Part shown: piece by piece, positions 15,624 to 23,152 of the stretch
How the letters are laid out: every line of letters starts with the position of its first letter
Position numbering within the stretch: the stretch's first letter is position 1
Assembly (NCBI GenBank): GCA_027483885.1
Contig: JAIXTO010000149.1
Location: forward strand, 1 to 39,687
DNA from: Rhizobiaceae bacterium
GTDB taxonomy: Bacteria; Pseudomonadota; Alphaproteobacteria; Rhizobiales; Rhizobiaceae
Direction: 5' to 3'
Length of the DNA stretch: 39,687 nt
Program-made: the position numbers and the translations under genes
The notes under the pieces: generated by a model
The model's database searches: none
Told to the model about the DNA's origin: nothing
The model's input: only the letters and a program-made list of their open reading frames with translations

Positions 15624-16829
15624 ATGAAGACTGCAGACCCCGAATTGATGCGTGCGATCAACCGCTTCACCGTGCTCGACAAGATCCGTCGGCGCGGCCC
15701 CATCTCCCGCGTCGAGATCAGCGAACGTTCGCAGCTGTCCACCACGACGGTCTCTGCCATTACCGCTTCACTTCTGGATGACGGGCTGATCCTCACACGC
15801 CATGAGGGCGACATTCGCAACACGGCGGCCCGCGGCCGGCCGCGCGTCATGCTGGAACTGAACCCGGATGCCGCGCGTGTCGTCGGTGCCAAGATCGCCA
15901 CCAACCGGATCGTTTTTGCGCTGACGAATTTTCGCGGCGAAGTGCTCTCGAAGCTCACCATTCCGGTCCGGGTCGACAGGTTGCCGATTGCCGTCATCAG
16001 CGACCTGGTGGAGGATGGCGTGCGCCGCTGTATCGTCGATGCCGGCCTGTCGCTGAGCGACATCGACACGGTTTGCCTCGGCCTCCCGGGCGTGGTCGAG
16101 CACCGAACCGGGAAGGTGCGTTCCAGCCCGGTGTTCGGTGAAATCGATGTCAATTTCGCGCAGGAAATGACAAGCCGGCTCAATCTGCCGACCATCGTGG
16201 AAAGCGATGCGCATGCGATCGCGCTGGCCCATCACTGGTTCGGCAAGGCCCGCGACCTCGATGATTTTGTCATCGTCTCGCTCGAGCAGACGCTGGGGCT
16301 GGCACTTTTGCACAATGGCCAGCTGTTTCGCGGGGCAGGCGGGCTCAGCCACAATCTGGGGGATCTTGTCCTGGGCTCGGTGTCGCAGGAGACGATCCGG
16401 CTCTCGGCGATTGCCGGGGAAACGGCGATTTTCGGCAGCCAGCAGCTGGATGGCCATTTTGCCGAAGCGGTCAGGCTCGGGCGCGGCATGGCGCATGCCC
16501 AGCCGCTGGCGGCGTCTGATGATCACCCGCTGTCGGCCGCAGCCATCCGGGCGGGGGAGGCCGTGGGGCTGGCCGTCGCCAACATCGTCACCCTCTTCGG
16601 TCCGCCGCGCGTCATCATTGTCGGCTCCACCCTGTCGCTCGGTGCGGTCTTCATCGACAGCCTGCGCCGCTCCTATGCGCTCGCCATTCCCCGCTCGATC
16701 CGTGAGGTCGCGGAACTGGTTTTCGACGAATCGCCGGATGAGGCCTGGGCGCAAGGGGCAGCCGTGGTGGCGTTGCGCGAGCTTTACGAATCGCCCTGGG
16801 GAACCACCGGTCCGGCCTCAAGCCTTTAG
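15624..16829 (+). CDS. ROK-family transcriptional regulator
   Basis: A 401-residue regulator. Residues about 24-58 form a winged helix-turn-helix (GPISRVEISERSQLSTTTVS), followed by a ROK sugar-kinase-like domain. The kinase DxGxT loop is replaced by AKIATNR (89-95), so it should not phosphorylate sugars. The usual zinc motif (GH followed by CxCGxxGC) is also missing: LSHNLGD (241-247) has Asp where His is expected and no Cys cluster follows. It probably binds a sugar ligand and controls the divergent MalEFGK-type operon and its own operon with the MocA and ThuA genes. I chose ATG 15624 by family resemblance (MKTADPELMRAINRF); the frame opens at GTG 15564. Confidence 0.87.
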   Translation: MKTADPELMRAINRFTVLDKIRRRGPISRVEISERSQLSTTTVSAITASLLDDGLILTRHEGDIRNTAARGRPRVMLELNPDAARVVGAKIATNRIVFALTNFRGEVLSKLTIPVRVDRLPIAVISDLVEDGVRRCIVDAGLSLSDIDTVCLGLPGVVEHRTGKVRSSPVFGEIDVNFAQEMTSRLNLPTIVESDAHAIALAHHWFGKARDLDDFVIVSLEQTLGLALLHNGQLFRGAGGLSHNLGDLVLGSVSQETIRLSAIAGETAIFGSQQLDGHFAEAVRLGRGMAHAQPLAASDDHPLSAAAIRAGEAVGLAVANIVTLFGPPRVIIVGSTLSLGAVFIDSLRRSYALAIPRSIREVAELVFDESPDEAWAQGAAVVALRELYESPWGTTGPASSL

Positions 16830-16870
16830 CGGCGCGGAGGGCCCCGTCATATCCATTCTGGAGGAGAAAC

Positions 16871-17971
16871 ATGGATAAGCTCGGCATCGGCATCATCGGA
16901 TGCGGCAACATATCATCGGCCTATCTGAAGGCCATGGCGTCGTTTCCCGTTCTCGACATCAGGGGCATCGCCGATCTCAATCGCGGTCTTGCCGAACAGC
17001 GGGCCGGCGAGTTCAATCTGGTGGCGCGCGGCATCGAGGAACTGCTGGCGGACCCGGAAATCAAGCTGATCGTCAACCTCACGGTGCCGAAGGCCCATGT
17101 GGCGGTCGGCCTGCAGGCGCTGGCGCACGGCAAGCACACCTATAGCGAAAAGCCGCTCGGGGTGACCTTTGCGGAGGGACGAACACTTGCGCAGACCGCA
17201 AAGGCAAGCGGGCTTCGCATCGGTGCCGCCCCCGATACATTTTTGGGCGGCGCGCACCAGACGGCGCGGGCCATCCTCGATACGGGTGTACTCGGTGTTC
17301 CCGTCGGCGGAACCGCCACCTTCATGTGCCCGGGTCATGAACGCTGGCATCCCAATCCTGACTTCTATTACGAGGCCGGCGGTGGTCCGATGCTCGATAT
17401 GGGGCCTTATTACATCACCGATCTCGTCAACCTGCTCGGGCCGGTGGCGAAGGTGGCGGGTTTTGCCATTGCGCCGCGCCGCGAGCGCATCATCACCAGC
17501 CAGCCGCGCAATGGCGAAAAAATCCCCGTCCACATCCCCACCCATGTCTCTGGCGTCATGGCGTTCGAATGCGGTGCCGTGGTGCAGATCGGCATGAGCT
17601 TTGATGTCGCCGGCCACAGACACGTGCCGCTGGAAGTCTATGGCACGGAGGGCACGCTCATCGTTCCCGATCCGAACCACTTTGGCGGCGATATCGAGCT
17701 GTTGAAGAAAGGCGGAAGTTTTGAGCCGCAGCCGACCACGCAACCCTATGCGGATGGCAATTACCGCTCGCTGGGCGTTGCCGACATGGCGCATGCCATT
17801 CTCGCCGGTCGCCCGCACCGGGCAAGCGGCGATCTTGCGCTGCATGTGCTGGAGGTCATGGAGGCCTTCGGCACGGCGGCAGAAACCGGCGAGACCGTGA
17901 CCATCACAACCAGGCCCGAGCGGCCGGCGCCGCTCTCGCAGTCGTTGATCGATGGGCGGATTGCCCGCTGA
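16871..17971 (+). CDS. Gfo/Idh/MocA-family NAD(P)-dependent oxidoreductase
   Basis: A 366-residue two-domain dehydrogenase. The N-terminal Rossmann fold starts with GIIGCGNIS (6-14), and the family motif EKP is at 93-95 with catalytic Lys94. The second motif, usually DxGxHxxD, reads LDMGPYYITD here, so Tyr replaces the usual His; some subfamilies have this. GGAGGAGAAAC before the ATG is a strong ribosome site. It is 41 bases after the ROK gene and 22 before the ThuA-like gene. MocA plus ThuA together resemble ThuB/ThuA, which oxidise and process trehalose and related disaccharides through 3-keto sugars in rhizobia. Substrate is unproven. Confidence 0.88.
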   Translation: MDKLGIGIIGCGNISSAYLKAMASFPVLDIRGIADLNRGLAEQRAGEFNLVARGIEELLADPEIKLIVNLTVPKAHVAVGLQALAHGKHTYSEKPLGVTFAEGRTLAQTAKASGLRIGAAPDTFLGGAHQTARAILDTGVLGVPVGGTATFMCPGHERWHPNPDFYYEAGGGPMLDMGPYYITDLVNLLGPVAKVAGFAIAPRRERIITSQPRNGEKIPVHIPTHVSGVMAFECGAVVQIGMSFDVAGHRHVPLEVYGTEGTLIVPDPNHFGGDIELLKKGGSFEPQPTTQPYADGNYRSLGVADMAHAILAGRPHRASGDLALHVLEVMEAFGTAAETGETVTITTRPERPAPLSQSLIDGRIAR

Positions 17972-17993
17972 GACTATAGTGGAGGAGACCAGA

Positions 17994-18635
17994 ATGCGTG
18001 AAGCTTTGATCGTCTGGGGTGGCTGGAGCGGCCACGAACCGCAGGAATGCGCCCATATCATACGGGATATTCTCCAGGAGGATGGGTTCAAGGTCTATCT
18101 GGAAAACACCACGGAAGCCTTTGTCGATCCGTCGATCCACGACCTGTCGCTGATCGTGCCGATCATGACCATGTCGAAGATCGAGAAGGAGGAGGCAAAG
18201 AACCTGGCGGCTGCCGTGGAAAACGGCGTGGGCATTGCCGGCTATCACGGCGGTGCCGGTGATGCGTTCCGCGAATGCGTCGAGTACCAGTTCATCATCG
18301 GCGGCCAGTGGGTCGCCCACCCGGGCAACATCATCGATTACACCGTCAACATTACCCGCCCCGACGATGCGCTGATGGAGGGGATCGCGGATTTCCCTTA
18401 CACGTCCGAGCAATATTACATGCATGTCGACCCCTCCAACGAGGTGCTGGCGACGACGACATTTCGCGGCGACCATGCCTATTGGATCGATGGCGTTGTG
18501 ATGCCCGTCGTGTGGAAGCGCCATTATGGCAAGGGCCGCGTCTTCTATTCGTCGCTCGGCCACGTCGCCAAGGAATTCGACGTGCCGCAGATGCGCACGA
18601 TCTTTCGGCGCGGCGCAAGCTGGGCGGCGCGCTGA
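17994..18635 (+). CDS. ThuA-like domain protein
   Basis: A 213-residue single-domain protein of the ThuA family (class I glutamine-amidotransferase-like fold). Typical stretches are LIVWGGWSGHEP at the start, GIAGYHGGAGDAF in the middle, YYMHVDP, and WKRHYGKGRVFYSSLGH near the end. The amidotransferase nucleophile Cys is absent, as in other ThuA proteins. The start at 17994 has GGAGGAGACC upstream. ThuA proteins act with MocA-family dehydrogenases in trehalose and keto-sugar catabolism, but their chemistry is not well settled. It is the last gene of the ROK-MocA-ThuA operon, and a hairpin follows the stop. Confidence 0.87.
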   Translation: MREALIVWGGWSGHEPQECAHIIRDILQEDGFKVYLENTTEAFVDPSIHDLSLIVPIMTMSKIEKEEAKNLAAAVENGVGIAGYHGGAGDAFRECVEYQFIIGGQWVAHPGNIIDYTVNITRPDDALMEGIADFPYTSEQYYMHVDPSNEVLATTTFRGDHAYWIDGVVMPVVWKRHYGKGRVFYSSLGHVAKEFDVPQMRTIFRRGASWAAR

Positions 18636-18656
18636 GCGGCGTCAGCCTGATTATCA

Positions 18657-18686
18657 GCAGGCGGGGTCGCGAAAGGCCCCGCCTGC
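18657..18686. terminator. Hairpin between converging operons, possible bidirectional terminator
   Basis: GCAGGCGGGGTC (18657-18668) pairs with GGCCCCGCCTGC (18675-18686), a 12-bp stem with one T-G pair and a GCGAAA loop. It lies between the converging ThuA-like and LtnD-like genes. There is no T run on either side, so termination may be weak or need Rho. Confidence 0.55.
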
Positions 18687-18702
18687 ATCGTCTCGAAGGA
18701 TA

Positions 18703-19593
18703 TTATCTCTCGCGCCGGTTGATCTTCTCCAGGTGGAGAAGGAGGCCACTATGGTCCGTCTCGCCGTGGCCATCCTCTACGAAAGCCTGAAATGCGCGGC
18801 GGACCTCCATGGAAAGTGGAAGCTCCAGGGACAGACTTTCGGCGGTGGCGGCCACCGCATTGAGGTCTTTCAGTTGAAGCCGGGAAGGGCCGCCGGGCTG
18901 AAACTGGCGCTCCACCATGCGTTTGCCATGCAGTTCGAGAATGCGGCTTTCGGCAAATCCGCCGCGGATCGCATCGCGAAACTTTTCCCGCGAGGCGCCG
19001 CCGGCTTCCACCAGCATCATGGCTTCCGCGACGGCGCCGATGGTGATGGCAACGATCTGCTGGTTGGCCAGCTTGCAGATCTGGCCGGCGCCGGAGGGGC
19101 CGACATGGGTGAGACGCCCGAGCGGTGCAAAGACATCGGCGAGCTTTTCGAGAACATCAGCGTCGCCGCCGGCCATGATCGCAAGCGTGCCGGCTTCCGC
19201 GCCGACGACGCCGCCGGAAACGGGGGCGTCGACATGGGCAATGCCCCGTTTTTCCAGCCGAAGCGCATGATCCCGGGCAATATCGGGGGCGATGGAGGAA
19301 CTGTCGATGACGATTGCGCCGGCCTTCAGCGCGTCGGCAACGCCGCCGTCAAAAAGCACGGCGCCGACGGCGGAACCATCCGACAGCATGGTAAAGACGA
19401 TGTCTGCATCCGAAACGGCGGTGGCGGCGTCCGAAGCACAGGTGGCGCCGTCTGCCACCAGCGCTTCGGCCTTGCGGCTGTCGCGGTTCCAGACGGTAAC
19501 CGCAAATCCTGCCGACAGCAGCCGCCGCGCCATCGGTGCGCCCATCAGACCCGTTCCGAGAAAGGCGATGTGCCTTGTGCGTGCGTTGCTCAC
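18703..19593 (-). CDS. Beta-hydroxyacid dehydrogenase (LtnD / 3-hydroxyisobutyrate dehydrogenase family)
   Basis: A 296-residue NAD(P)-dependent enzyme. It has the nucleotide motif FLGTGLMG (11-18), substrate motif DAPVSGG (122-128) and catalytic Lys174 in GQICKLANQ. The family includes 3-hydroxyisobutyrate dehydrogenase, tartronate semialdehyde reductase and L-threonate dehydrogenase (LtnD). It starts with GTG at 19593, overlapping the stop of the DenD-like gene as GTGA, with GGGAGG nine bases upstream. The coupling to DenD favours a C4 sugar-acid substrate such as threonate or erythronate. The partner genes known for those pathways (DUF1537 kinase, decarboxylating aldolase, isomerase) are not present here, so the substrate stays open. 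Confidence 0.82.
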   Translation of the reverse strand: MSNARTRHIAFLGTGLMGAPMARRLLSAGFAVTVWNRDSRKAEALVADGATCASDAATAVSDADIVFTMLSDGSAVGAVLFDGGVADALKAGAIVIDSSSIAPDIARDHALRLEKRGIAHVDAPVSGGVVGAEAGTLAIMAGGDADVLEKLADVFAPLGRLTHVGPSGAGQICKLANQQIVAITIGAVAEAMMLVEAGGASREKFRDAIRGGFAESRILELHGKRMVERQFQPGGPSRLQLKDLNAVAATAESLSLELPLSMEVRRAFQAFVEDGHGETDHSGLLLHLEKINRRER

Positions 19594-20573
19594 AGGCTGC
19601 CTCCCAGCTCGTCCTCGATATGAATGCGGATGATCTCGTCAAACGAGCTTTCCGCCACAAAGCCAAGTGCGCTTGCCCGCTTTGCCTCAAAGCCCGGTGC
19701 CCAGCCGGCGCAGATGCGCATGATCATCTCGTCCGGCTCGCGGCGAATGAGGCGCACGGCCTTTTCGCCGGCCACCCGGCGCAGGGCCTCGATCTGTTCA
19801 CCCACCGTGGCGCTGAGGCCCGGCATCGAGAGGTTGCGACGGGCGCCGACCGCTTCCAGATCGATCGTTGCGCCATGGAGCAGGAAACCGACGGCTGAGC
19901 GCGGCGAGGCGTGCCAGTGGCGAACATCCTCTGAAACCGGAAGCACCGCTTCCTCACCCACCAGAGGCTCGCGCAGGATGTTGGAGAAAAAGCCGGATGC
20001 GGCCTTGTTCGGCTTGCCCGGGCGGATGCACACGGTGGGCAGGCGGATGCCGATGCCGTCGAAAAAGCCCTTGCGGGAATAATCCGACAGCAGAAGCTCG
20101 CAGATCGCCTTCTGGGTTCCGTAGCTGGTCAACGGCGTCGAGTGGAAATCGTCCGGAATGGGGAAGGGCAGCGGCGCTCCGACGACGGCGATGGAGGAGG
20201 TGAAGACGAGGCGGGGGCGGTAACCATCCTCTCCATTGGCCTTGCGGATCGCGTCAAACAGCATGCGGGTGCCATCGAGGTTGATGCTGTAGCCCTTGTC
20301 GAAATCAAGCTCGGCTTCGCCGGAGACGATGGCGGCCAAGTGGAAGATGACATCTGGCCGCCCGGCAATGAGCGTCTCTGCGGTGCCTGGCACGGAAAGG
20401 TCCACGGTTTCCAGCGCCACCCGGCCGCCAAATCCCCCCGGCGCCTCCGGTTCAACGACATCGACCAGCGTCATCGCGTCGACGGGCTCGCCGCCGAGGG
20501 TGCCATCGCGGGTCAATCGCGCGGCAAGCTTGCGGCCAACCATGCCGGCAGCGCCGATGATAAGAATGTGCAT
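19590..20573 (-). CDS. denD: NAD-dependent epimerase/dehydratase-family enzyme, D-erythronate dehydrogenase-like
   Basis: A 327-residue extended short-chain dehydrogenase. It has the NAD motif GAAGMVG (7-13), catalytic Ser126/Ser127, Tyr151 and Lys155 (YGTQK). The overall sequence resembles DenD, the D-erythronate 2-dehydrogenase described with DUF1537 acid-sugar kinases; I rely on memory for this match. Uronate dehydrogenase is an alternative within the same superfamily. The start at 20573 has GGAGGAGAAACGC upstream; an in-frame codon at 20627 lacks one. It is the first gene of an operon with the LtnD-like enzyme and is controlled from the divergent region holding the palindrome at 20638-20658. 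Confidence 0.75.
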   Translation of the reverse strand: MHILIIGAAGMVGRKLAARLTRDGTLGGEPVDAMTLVDVVEPEAPGGFGGRVALETVDLSVPGTAETLIAGRPDVIFHLAAIVSGEAELDFDKGYSINLDGTRMLFDAIRKANGEDGYRPRLVFTSSIAVVGAPLPFPIPDDFHSTPLTSYGTQKAICELLLSDYSRKGFFDGIGIRLPTVCIRPGKPNKAASGFFSNILREPLVGEEAVLPVSEDVRHWHASPRSAVGFLLHGATIDLEAVGARRNLSMPGLSATVGEQIEALRRVAGEKAVRLIRREPDEMIMRICAGWAPGFEAKRASALGFVAESSFDEIIRIHIEDELGGSL

Positions 20574-20634
20574 GCGTTTCTCCTCCTTGGTTTTTTCCAG
20601 ATCCTGTTGCCGACGGCTGCACGGCAAAATTCAA

Positions 20635-20662
20635 TTGTAAGGTTGTCAGATAACCTTATATG
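20635..20662. promoter_or_regulatory. Divergent promoter with GntR-type operator (site 1)
   Basis: A 7-bp perfect inverted repeat TAAGGTT-N7-AACCTTA spans 20638-20658. Its core TTGTCAGATAA (20643-20653) matches the FadR-family pattern TnGTnnnACnA except for one base. On the plus strand TTGTAA (20635-20640) and TATATG (20657-20662), 16 bases apart, could be -35 and -10 boxes flanking the operator. On the minus strand TACAAT (20639-20634) could be the -10 for the DenD-like gene. Binding here would block both directions. Confidence 0.6.
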
Positions 20663-20738
20663 GTGCCGTTGAAAACCAGTTTATCGAGCAAATGCATCGC
20701 GCGTCGAGAGCGGTCGTCGTTTGGGGAGAGGGAAAGCC

Positions 20739-22205
20739 ATGTCGGGAGATCAGCCGAGAAACCAGCCGGAAGACGTGAACCTGCAATCTGCTGATGGGCG
20801 TGCAGAGCGTCTGTCGCGACTGTTGGGGCAGGACCTTGTGCTTGCCGGACCGGAGGTCACACGCTACTGCCGCGACTGGCATGGTGACGTCACGACCGGG
20901 GCGGTTGCCGTCATCCGGCCGCGCACGACGCAAGATGTATCGGCCGCCGTTCGCGCCGTTGCCGAACTTGGCCTGTCGCTGGTGCCGCAGGGTGGCAATA
21001 CCGGTCTTGTTCTTGGCGCAACACCCGATGATCCCGCCGGCCAGGTGGTCATCAGCCTGGAACGCATGACCGCCATACGGCGTCTCGACGCCGACGACTT
21101 TTCCGCCGTGGTCGAGGCGGGCGCCATCCTGTCGGACTTCAAGGACAAGGTGGAGGCTGCCGGGCTTTATTTTCCGCTTTCGCTGGGCGCGCAGGGTTCC
21201 TGCCGCATCGGCGGAAACGTTTCGACCAATGCCGGCGGCATCAACGTGCTGCGCTACGGCATGACCCGGGAGCTGGTGCTCGGCCTTGAGGTCGTGCTGC
21301 CGGATGGGTCGGTCTTCAATGGCCTGTCGACGCTGCGCAAGGACAATCGCGGGCTCGACCTCAAGCAATTGTTCATCGGTGCCGAGGGAACGCTCGGCAT
21401 CATCACGGCTGTCTCCGTCAAGCTGATGCCGGCACCGGATCAGGTCGCAACCGCGCTTGTCGGCCTCAATGCGCTTTCGGATGCCATCACGCTTTACCGC
21501 CGCGCGCGGCGGGATTGCTGCGATCTCATGTCGGCCTTCGAATTCATGCCGCCGGTCGCCTTCACGCTGGCGCGCGAAGCCATGCCGGATCTCGTGATGC
21601 CGATCCGAGGGGATTATCCCGCCTATGTTCTGATGGAGATTTCCGGCTCCGGCCTTGTCGATATCGAGGGCCTGATGCAGCGTTTCCTCGAAGGGGTGAT
21701 GGAAGACGGGCTGGTGGCCGATGGCGTGGTGGCGACATCAAAAGCGCAGGCCCGCAGCCTCTGGCTGTTCCGGGAGGGCATGAACGAGGGGCAGGCGAGG
21801 CGCGGCCCGCATCTGCGCACCGATGTCTCCGTGCCTCTATCGAAGCTTCCGGCCTTCGTGGAACAGGCAGAAGCGGCGGTGATGGAAAGGCTGCCCGATT
21901 GCCTCTGCGTCTCTTATGGGCATGTCGGCGACGGCAACGTCCATCTCAACGTCCTGCCGCCGTCCGGCCTGTCGGCTGAAGAGATTGCGGCGCGAATCTA
22001 TACGGCCAAGAGCGCCATCAACGCGGTCCTCTACAGTTTCGATGGGTCGATCAGCGCCGAACATGGCATTGGTCGGCTGAAGAAAGCCGAATTTCTCGCG
22101 AGGCTGCCCGACACGCAGGCGCGTCTTTTGGCCGCGATCAAGCAGGCCGTGGACCCGAACCTGATCATGAATCCCGGTTGCCAATTGAATTATCGCACCG
22201 ATTGA
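20739..22205 (+). CDS. FAD-linked 2-hydroxyacid dehydrogenase (GlcD/D-lactate dehydrogenase family)
   Basis: A 488-residue flavoprotein. The N-terminal FAD-binding PCMH domain has PQGGNTGLV (83-91) and LGAQGSCRIGGNVSTNAGG. The C-terminal FAD-oxidase domain has the metal histidines H395 and H402 (SYGHVGDGNVHLNV) and E441-H442 in SAEHGIG. Such enzymes oxidise D-2-hydroxyacids (D-lactate, D-2-hydroxyglutarate, glycolate) and pass electrons to a carrier; none of these substrates can be chosen from sequence. The ATG at 20739 is preceded by GGGGAGAGGG. It is followed 49 bases later by the GntR regulator gene, probably co-transcribed, and diverges from the DenD/LtnD operon. Confidence 0.87.
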   Translation: MSGDQPRNQPEDVNLQSADGRAERLSRLLGQDLVLAGPEVTRYCRDWHGDVTTGAVAVIRPRTTQDVSAAVRAVAELGLSLVPQGGNTGLVLGATPDDPAGQVVISLERMTAIRRLDADDFSAVVEAGAILSDFKDKVEAAGLYFPLSLGAQGSCRIGGNVSTNAGGINVLRYGMTRELVLGLEVVLPDGSVFNGLSTLRKDNRGLDLKQLFIGAEGTLGIITAVSVKLMPAPDQVATALVGLNALSDAITLYRRARRDCCDLMSAFEFMPPVAFTLAREAMPDLVMPIRGDYPAYVLMEISGSGLVDIEGLMQRFLEGVMEDGLVADGVVATSKAQARSLWLFREGMNEGQARRGPHLRTDVSVPLSKLPAFVEQAEAAVMERLPDCLCVSYGHVGDGNVHLNVLPPSGLSAEEIAARIYTAKSAINAVLYSFDGSISAEHGIGRLKKAEFLARLPDTQARLLAAIKQAVDPNLIMNPGCQLNYRTD

Positions 22206-22254
22206 TGAACAACCGCATTTGCGCACGAAGCGCGCACGAAGGGGGCAGGCAGAC

Positions 22255-22983
22255 ATGTCGAGTGATATCGGTCAGACCATGATCGGGCAGATCAGGCGCA
22301 ACGAGCACCTGCCGACCCGCATTGCGTCACGGCTGGCGACCGAAATCAACGAAGGTCGCCTGAAGCCGTCCGAAAAGCTGCCGACCGAGCATGTTCTGGC
22401 AAAAAGCCTGGGCGTCAGCCGTTCCGTCATTCGCGAAGCCATTGCCCAGTTGCGCAACGAGGGGCTGGTGGAAACACGCCAGGGCGTCGGTGCCTTCGTC
22501 AGCGAACGCTCCGCCTGGCTGATCCGCATCAAGGACGGGGAACTGTCGGAGCCGCAAAGCTTTCGCGCCCTGTTCCAGTTGCGTGTGCCGCTGGAAATCG
22601 AATCGGCGGGGCTTGCAGCACTCCATCACACGCCGGAGGATATGGCGCGGATCGATGCAGCGCTGTCGGCCATGACCGGCGCGGAAAAATGGACCGCGCA
22701 GGGCGTCGTGGCCGATCTTGCCTTTCACCGCGCCCTTGCCGAGGCAACGCATAACGAATATTTCGCGATGTTTATCGGCTTCATCGCCGAGCGGATCAGC
22801 CATGCGATCAATGCAGCGCGCGAGCGTGCGGTGCTCGAGGAAATCGTCGAGGTGACGATTGCCGAGCATGTGGTGCTGCGCGACGCCGTGGCGAGCCGCG
22901 ATGCGCAGCGGGCGCGAAACGCCATGCGCGCCCACCTGCTGGGCGCTGCAAGTCGCATCGATCTCAGCCTCGAACAGTTCTGA
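22255..22983 (+). CDS. GntR-family regulator, FCD (FadR) subfamily
   Basis: A 242-residue regulator. The winged helix (about 18-85) has the pattern GRLKPSEKLPTEHVLAKSLG then SRSVIREAIAQL. The C-terminal FCD domain keeps the metal residues D154, H158, H205 and H227, so it likely binds a carboxylate ligand through a metal. ATG 22255 is preceded by AAGGGGGCAGG. It sits in the middle of the sugar-acid locus, and three nearby promoter regions carry FadR-type operator sequences (20643, 23080, 29551). The most economical reading is that it represses all these units until an acid intermediate appears. Confidence 0.9.
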   Translation: MSSDIGQTMIGQIRRNEHLPTRIASRLATEINEGRLKPSEKLPTEHVLAKSLGVSRSVIREAIAQLRNEGLVETRQGVGAFVSERSAWLIRIKDGELSEPQSFRALFQLRVPLEIESAGLAALHHTPEDMARIDAALSAMTGAEKWTAQGVVADLAFHRALAEATHNEYFAMFIGFIAERISHAINAARERAVLEEIVEVTIAEHVVLRDAVASRDAQRARNAMRAHLLGAASRIDLSLEQF

Positions 22984-23038
22984 GGCAAGCGCTTCACCAC
23001 CGCCTGTAGCAAAAACCGACATGGACTTTCCTTCGGGG

Positions 23039-23067
23039 TAGACAGCCGCGAAAACTGTCCGTATTAA
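23039..23067 (+). promoter_or_regulatory. Candidate promoter of the XylX-like/TRAP operon
   Basis: TAGACA (23039-23044) and TATTAA (23062-23067) are separated by 17 bases, close to the standard -35/-10 pair. Transcription would start near 23074, about 80 bases before the TTG start codon and just before the operator at 23080. Confidence 0.5.
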
Positions 23068-23079
23068 TCGGATAGGTCG

Positions 23080-23098
23080 TTGTCAGACATCCTGACAA
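23080..23098. promoter_or_regulatory. GntR-type operator (site 2)
   Basis: TTGTCAG-ACATC-CTGACAA is a perfect 7-bp inverted repeat with a 5-base spacer. Its left part also reads TTGTCAGACAT, one base off the FadR-family pattern. It lies just downstream of the predicted transcription start, where binding would block the polymerase. It shares GTTGTCAGAyA with sites 1 and 3. Confidence 0.6.
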
Positions 23099-23152
23099 TG
23101 GGGCTTGGTGACAGGAGGTGTCCCGGCCCGGAGGTAATGGGAGGGGTCCGCT

